Shown piece by piece: positions 61,323 to 64,000 of a stretch of 64,000 bases of DNA. The DNA is from Candidatus Izemoplasmatales bacterium. Its GTDB lineage: Bacteria > Bacillota_I > Bacilli_A > Izemoplasmatales > Hujiaoplasmataceae. A program made the position numbers and the translations under genes. The DNA lies in contig JAQUZN010000001.1 in assembly GCA_028691315.1 (NCBI GenBank), forward strand, positions 1 to 64,000, in the 5' to 3' direction. The notes beneath the pieces are model-generated. The model was not told the DNA's origin and did not search any database. It worked only from the letters and a program-made list of their open reading frames with translations. The first letter of the stretch is position 1. Every line of letters begins with the position of its first letter.

Positions 61323-64000
61323 ATGGCTACCCAAACAAGCTTTGGTAAAATCGTAATTACAAAGATTGAAGATGCTTTGAAAGTTAGTATTGAAACATCT
61401 TCTCAATTCTTTAAATCATCAAATGGGATTACATATACTCCTAATGAAATCGTTTTAACTCCGAGTTTTACAGGAAAAGCAACTTTTAAGAATTGGCAAG
61501 TATCATCAGATGCTGGTGCTACATGGACAACTTTTGGAACTATAGATGGAATTTCTATTGCAACAGTTAATGGAGTTCCAAATTGTTTAAAAATTTTAAA
61601 CACAAGCTCTATCTTTAATAATACGACAAAAATGGTAATCTTTCGAGTGAATATCAATGAAGATATTAATATCTATGATGTCATGTCCATTGCTAAAATT
61701 ACAGATGGAACAAATGGTGCTGATGGATATAACTCGCAAGTGCTTTATTTATATAAGAGATCAGTATCCATTCCTACAATAGATTGGTCTGGAAATCTCA
61801 CTTTCAATTTTACAAATAATACACTTAGTCCAATACCGAGTGGATGGTCAAGAGAAATACCGGCAGAAAATGGTCAGGCATTATATGTGACAGTAGCAAC
61901 TGCATATTCTACTTCATTAAGTGATACGATTGCTAAGAATGAATGGAGTGCACCTGTTCTTATGAATGTTGGTATTACTGGTGAAGAAATCACATATCAA
62001 CAAAGTTCTTCTGGAACTATTGTGCCTACTAATACTTGGTTATTAACTATACCTGCTATAAATCCTGGTGAATATTTATGGACGAAAACAGTTATTGTTT
62101 ATAGTGATGGTAAGAAATCATCACCAGCATATTCCGTAAGCCAAATGGGTAATACTGGTATTAGTGCCAAATCGGTTGATATTAGTACTTCTACACAGAT
62201 ATTTAAATCTACTGATGGAGGTATTACATTTGCCCCTGACACTATTGTTCTTAATCCAATCTTCCAAGGTGGAATTAGTTACAATATGTGGCAGTATAGT
62301 ATTGATGGTGGATCTACATGGGTTAATATTACCTCCAATAATACTGGTGGTACTGGTAATATGATGATTGCCAGTGGAGTATTGACTGTTAAGAAAGAGT
62401 GTGATTTATTTACAAACATAATTACTTCAATATCATTAAAATGTATTAGTAATGATACTAATATCAGCGATACGATCACTATTGTGAAATTATATGATGT
62501 GACTGATATCCAAATCGGTGGACGAAACTTAGTTATAAATTCTACTGGAAATTTAGGATCGACTATTAAATGGACCAATGCACCAAATTTAAATAGTGTT
62601 TCCGTTGTAACTGGTGGAGGTGTCAATGGTAATAACTCTATTAAATTAGTTTCTCCTTCAAGTGCTTCTGCTAGGGCTTATGTGAGTCAACCAATTATAA
62701 GCAGAATGAATCTTTCCACCATTTCATACATGACATTAGGTTTTTGGTATAAAGCATCGACCGATAACGATATATATGGCGTAGGTATGTTTCTTAGAAT
62801 TACCAATAGCGCTATGTATGATACATTAAACACGACTTCAAAATTAGTGGTTGATAATCAATGGCATTATGCTACAATTACTCAGGATCTAAGTCAATTT
62901 AGAAACGACTCTGATGTGATATCAGCATCATTATTTATATTTGCATATAAAGGGACTGTTGAATATTCATGCATTAAATTAGAAACTGGTAATAAGAATA
63001 CTGATTGGACCCCTGCACCAGAAGATATCGATCAAGGTATTGCAGATGTAGCGATTCATCAGATATTATTATCAAATGAGAATCAATCAATTACTACTAA
63101 TAGTAATGGAGCAACTACATCTAAAATTGATGTAAAAAGTGATATTACTTGTTATAAAGGAACAACTCAAGTTGCCGGTATTATTGGAACTTTAACTTGT
63201 AAAGATGCAAATGGAAATACAATTTCAACTGGTATTTCTTTAGCCAAGACAAATCCGACGGCTAGTGTAAGTGGAACCGTCACATTCACTATCAATTCTG
63301 GAACTAATTTAGCAACAGATTACGGAAGCGTTGTGATACCAATTACAGTCGAAGGAAAAACCTATACAAAATTATTATCTTGGTCTAAGTCTAAAACGGG
63401 TTTAACCGGTGATACGGGAGTTGGGGTTAGTGGTTCTGAAATCAAATATCAAAAGAGTTCGAGTGGTACAACCCCTCCAACGGGAACTTGGTCAGACTCT
63501 CCAGTGGCTCCAGATTTAGGTGGATATGTATGGGTTAGAACCACAACATTCTATACAAATGGTACCGAATCTGTTGCATATAATGTCAGTAGATCAGGAA
63601 GTAATGGAAGTGTAGGACAGAATGGTTTAAATGTAGCAACCGTTCAATTATTTAAACGTGTTTCTACGGATATTTCAAATCATAATACAACAAGCAACCC
63701 ATCCACATTTCCTGATGTGGTTGTATATTACTTTAACGATGTGGGCGCCAATAAAGCAGGAAGTGTGATTGGTACTACTAATGGATGGACTACAACTATT
63801 CCATCGGGATCAGATCCTGTCTATACCATTACCACTACTGCGGCAGTACAATATCCAACAAATAGCGTATCAATACCAAGAGCAAGTTGGAGTGATGTTA
63901 TACGATATGCTGAAAATGGTTCGATGATATTATTATCAAATGAATGTCAAACTTTTGAAGCTGATATGGATGGTAAAGCATTTGCTACTACATTCGATAG
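61323..64000 (+). CDS. Second tail-fibre protein, 3' truncated by the window
   Basis: ATG 61323 follows AGGAGG and the frame stays open to the last base (over 890 codons). The N-terminus (TSFGKIVITK) is related to the preceding fibre gene. It contains repeated FKSxxGIT(Y/F)(T/A)P...W..S.D.G.TW units, a carbohydrate-binding-type GGRNLVINS segment with KLETGNKNTDWTPAPEDID (about 400-560), and two copies of an ILLSNE(N/C)Q block near residues 580 and 870, a pattern typical of modular phage antireceptors. No catalytic motif is visible in the part present. Confidence 0.75.
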   Translation, partial: MATQTSFGKIVITKIEDALKVSIETSSQFFKSSNGITYTPNEIVLTPSFTGKATFKNWQVSSDAGATWTTFGTIDGISIATVNGVPNCLKILNTSSIFNNTTKMVIFRVNINEDINIYDVMSIAKITDGTNGADGYNSQVLYLYKRSVSIPTIDWSGNLTFNFTNNTLSPIPSGWSREIPAENGQALYVTVATAYSTSLSDTIAKNEWSAPVLMNVGITGEEITYQQSSSGTIVPTNTWLLTIPAINPGEYLWTKTVIVYSDGKKSSPAYSVSQMGNTGISAKSVDISTSTQIFKSTDGGITFAPDTIVLNPIFQGGISYNMWQYSIDGGSTWVNITSNNTGGTGNMMIASGVLTVKKECDLFTNIITSISLKCISNDTNISDTITIVKLYDVTDIQIGGRNLVINSTGNLGSTIKWTNAPNLNSVSVVTGGGVNGNNSIKLVSPSSASARAYVSQPIISRMNLSTISYMTLGFWYKASTDNDIYGVGMFLRITNSAMYDTLNTTSKLVVDNQWHYATITQDLSQFRNDSDVISASLFIFAYKGTVEYSCIKLETGNKNTDWTPAPEDIDQGIADVAIHQILLSNENQSITTNSNGATTSKIDVKSDITCYKGTTQVAGIIGTLTCKDANGNTISTGISLAKTNPTASVSGTVTFTINSGTNLATDYGSVVIPITVEGKTYTKLLSWSKSKTGLTGDTGVGVSGSEIKYQKSSSGTTPPTGTWSDSPVAPDLGGYVWVRTTTFYTNGTESVAYNVSRSGSNGSVGQNGLNVATVQLFKRVSTDISNHNTTSNPSTFPDVVVYYFNDVGANKAGSVIGTTNGWTTTIPSGSDPVYTITTTAAVQYPTNSVSIPRASWSDVIRYAENGSMILLSNECQTFEADMDGKAFATTFD

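Noticed and set aside
1-64000. CRISPR arrays, insertion sequences, tRNA genes
   Set aside because: No regularly spaced direct repeats, transposase motifs or cloverleaf-forming sequences were found on reading.

Overview
The window reads as part of the genome of a large (jumbo-type) tailed, contractile-tail bacteriophage. It encodes a portal, a tail sheath, a probable tail tube, a terminase large subunit and tail-fibre proteins next to phage-encoded multisubunit RNA polymerase pieces, a family B DNA polymerase, an NAD-dependent DNA ligase, a UvsX/RecA-like recombinase, a Rad50/SbcC-like ATPase, a type IIA topoisomerase A subunit, a dUTPase and a tubulin/FtsZ-family GTPase. The DNA is strongly AT-rich, and almost every gene has a canonical AGGAGG-type ribosome binding site with a few TTG/GTG starts. 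Together with the tail-fibre domain style, this suggests a Firmicutes (Clostridia-like) host. That host guess is inference. No tRNA, CRISPR array or insertion sequence was seen.

Layout. 1-9397: unknown 3' gene end, NUMOD4 protein, topoisomerase A, a late pair ending in an amidase endolysin (3713-5792), a minus-strand M48-like metallopeptidase, dUTPase, a small paralog-family protein and a second RNAP beta C-terminal-like protein. 9463-23208: DHH phosphoesterase, tubulin with partner gene, UvsX, RNAP beta C half, NAD ligase, two unknowns and RNAP beta N half. 23211-30160: tiny membrane proteins, two tagged zinc ribbons, unknown pairs, then a metallopeptidase plus membrane-protein operon. 30260-37522: Rad50-like ATPase, a structured noncoding stretch, and the exonuclease half of DNA polymerase B. 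37606-48956: portal (plus) and sheath, tube, unknown structural genes and terminase (minus), the terminase being interrupted by a group I intron. 49075-54454: RNAP beta-prime C half (minus) and the second half of DNA polymerase B (plus). 54499-64000: a minus-strand baseplate/fibre-accessory cluster and plus-strand fibre genes running off the window.

How the genes work together. The RNAP is split into separately encoded pieces, as in phiKZ/AR9-like jumbo phages. Two promoter-like motifs recur at operon heads. One, TATATTATA-N5-GATA, stands before the tubulin, RNAP, topoisomerase and membrane-module genes. The other, AACA-N6-TA, has the form published for the AR9 non-virion RNAP and stands before portal, sheath, terminase, endolysin operon, polymerase and fibre genes. 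This suggests temporal regulation by two polymerases.

The most unusual signal is a short peptide, [Y/F]-x-P-I-x-[F/Y/W], found at the N- or C-terminus or in a linker of nine non-virion proteins: all three recognisable large RNAP pieces, ligase, polymerase exonuclease half, two zinc ribbons, the NUMOD4 protein and one unknown. It is absent from the recognised virion proteins. It could be a shared docking or targeting tag.
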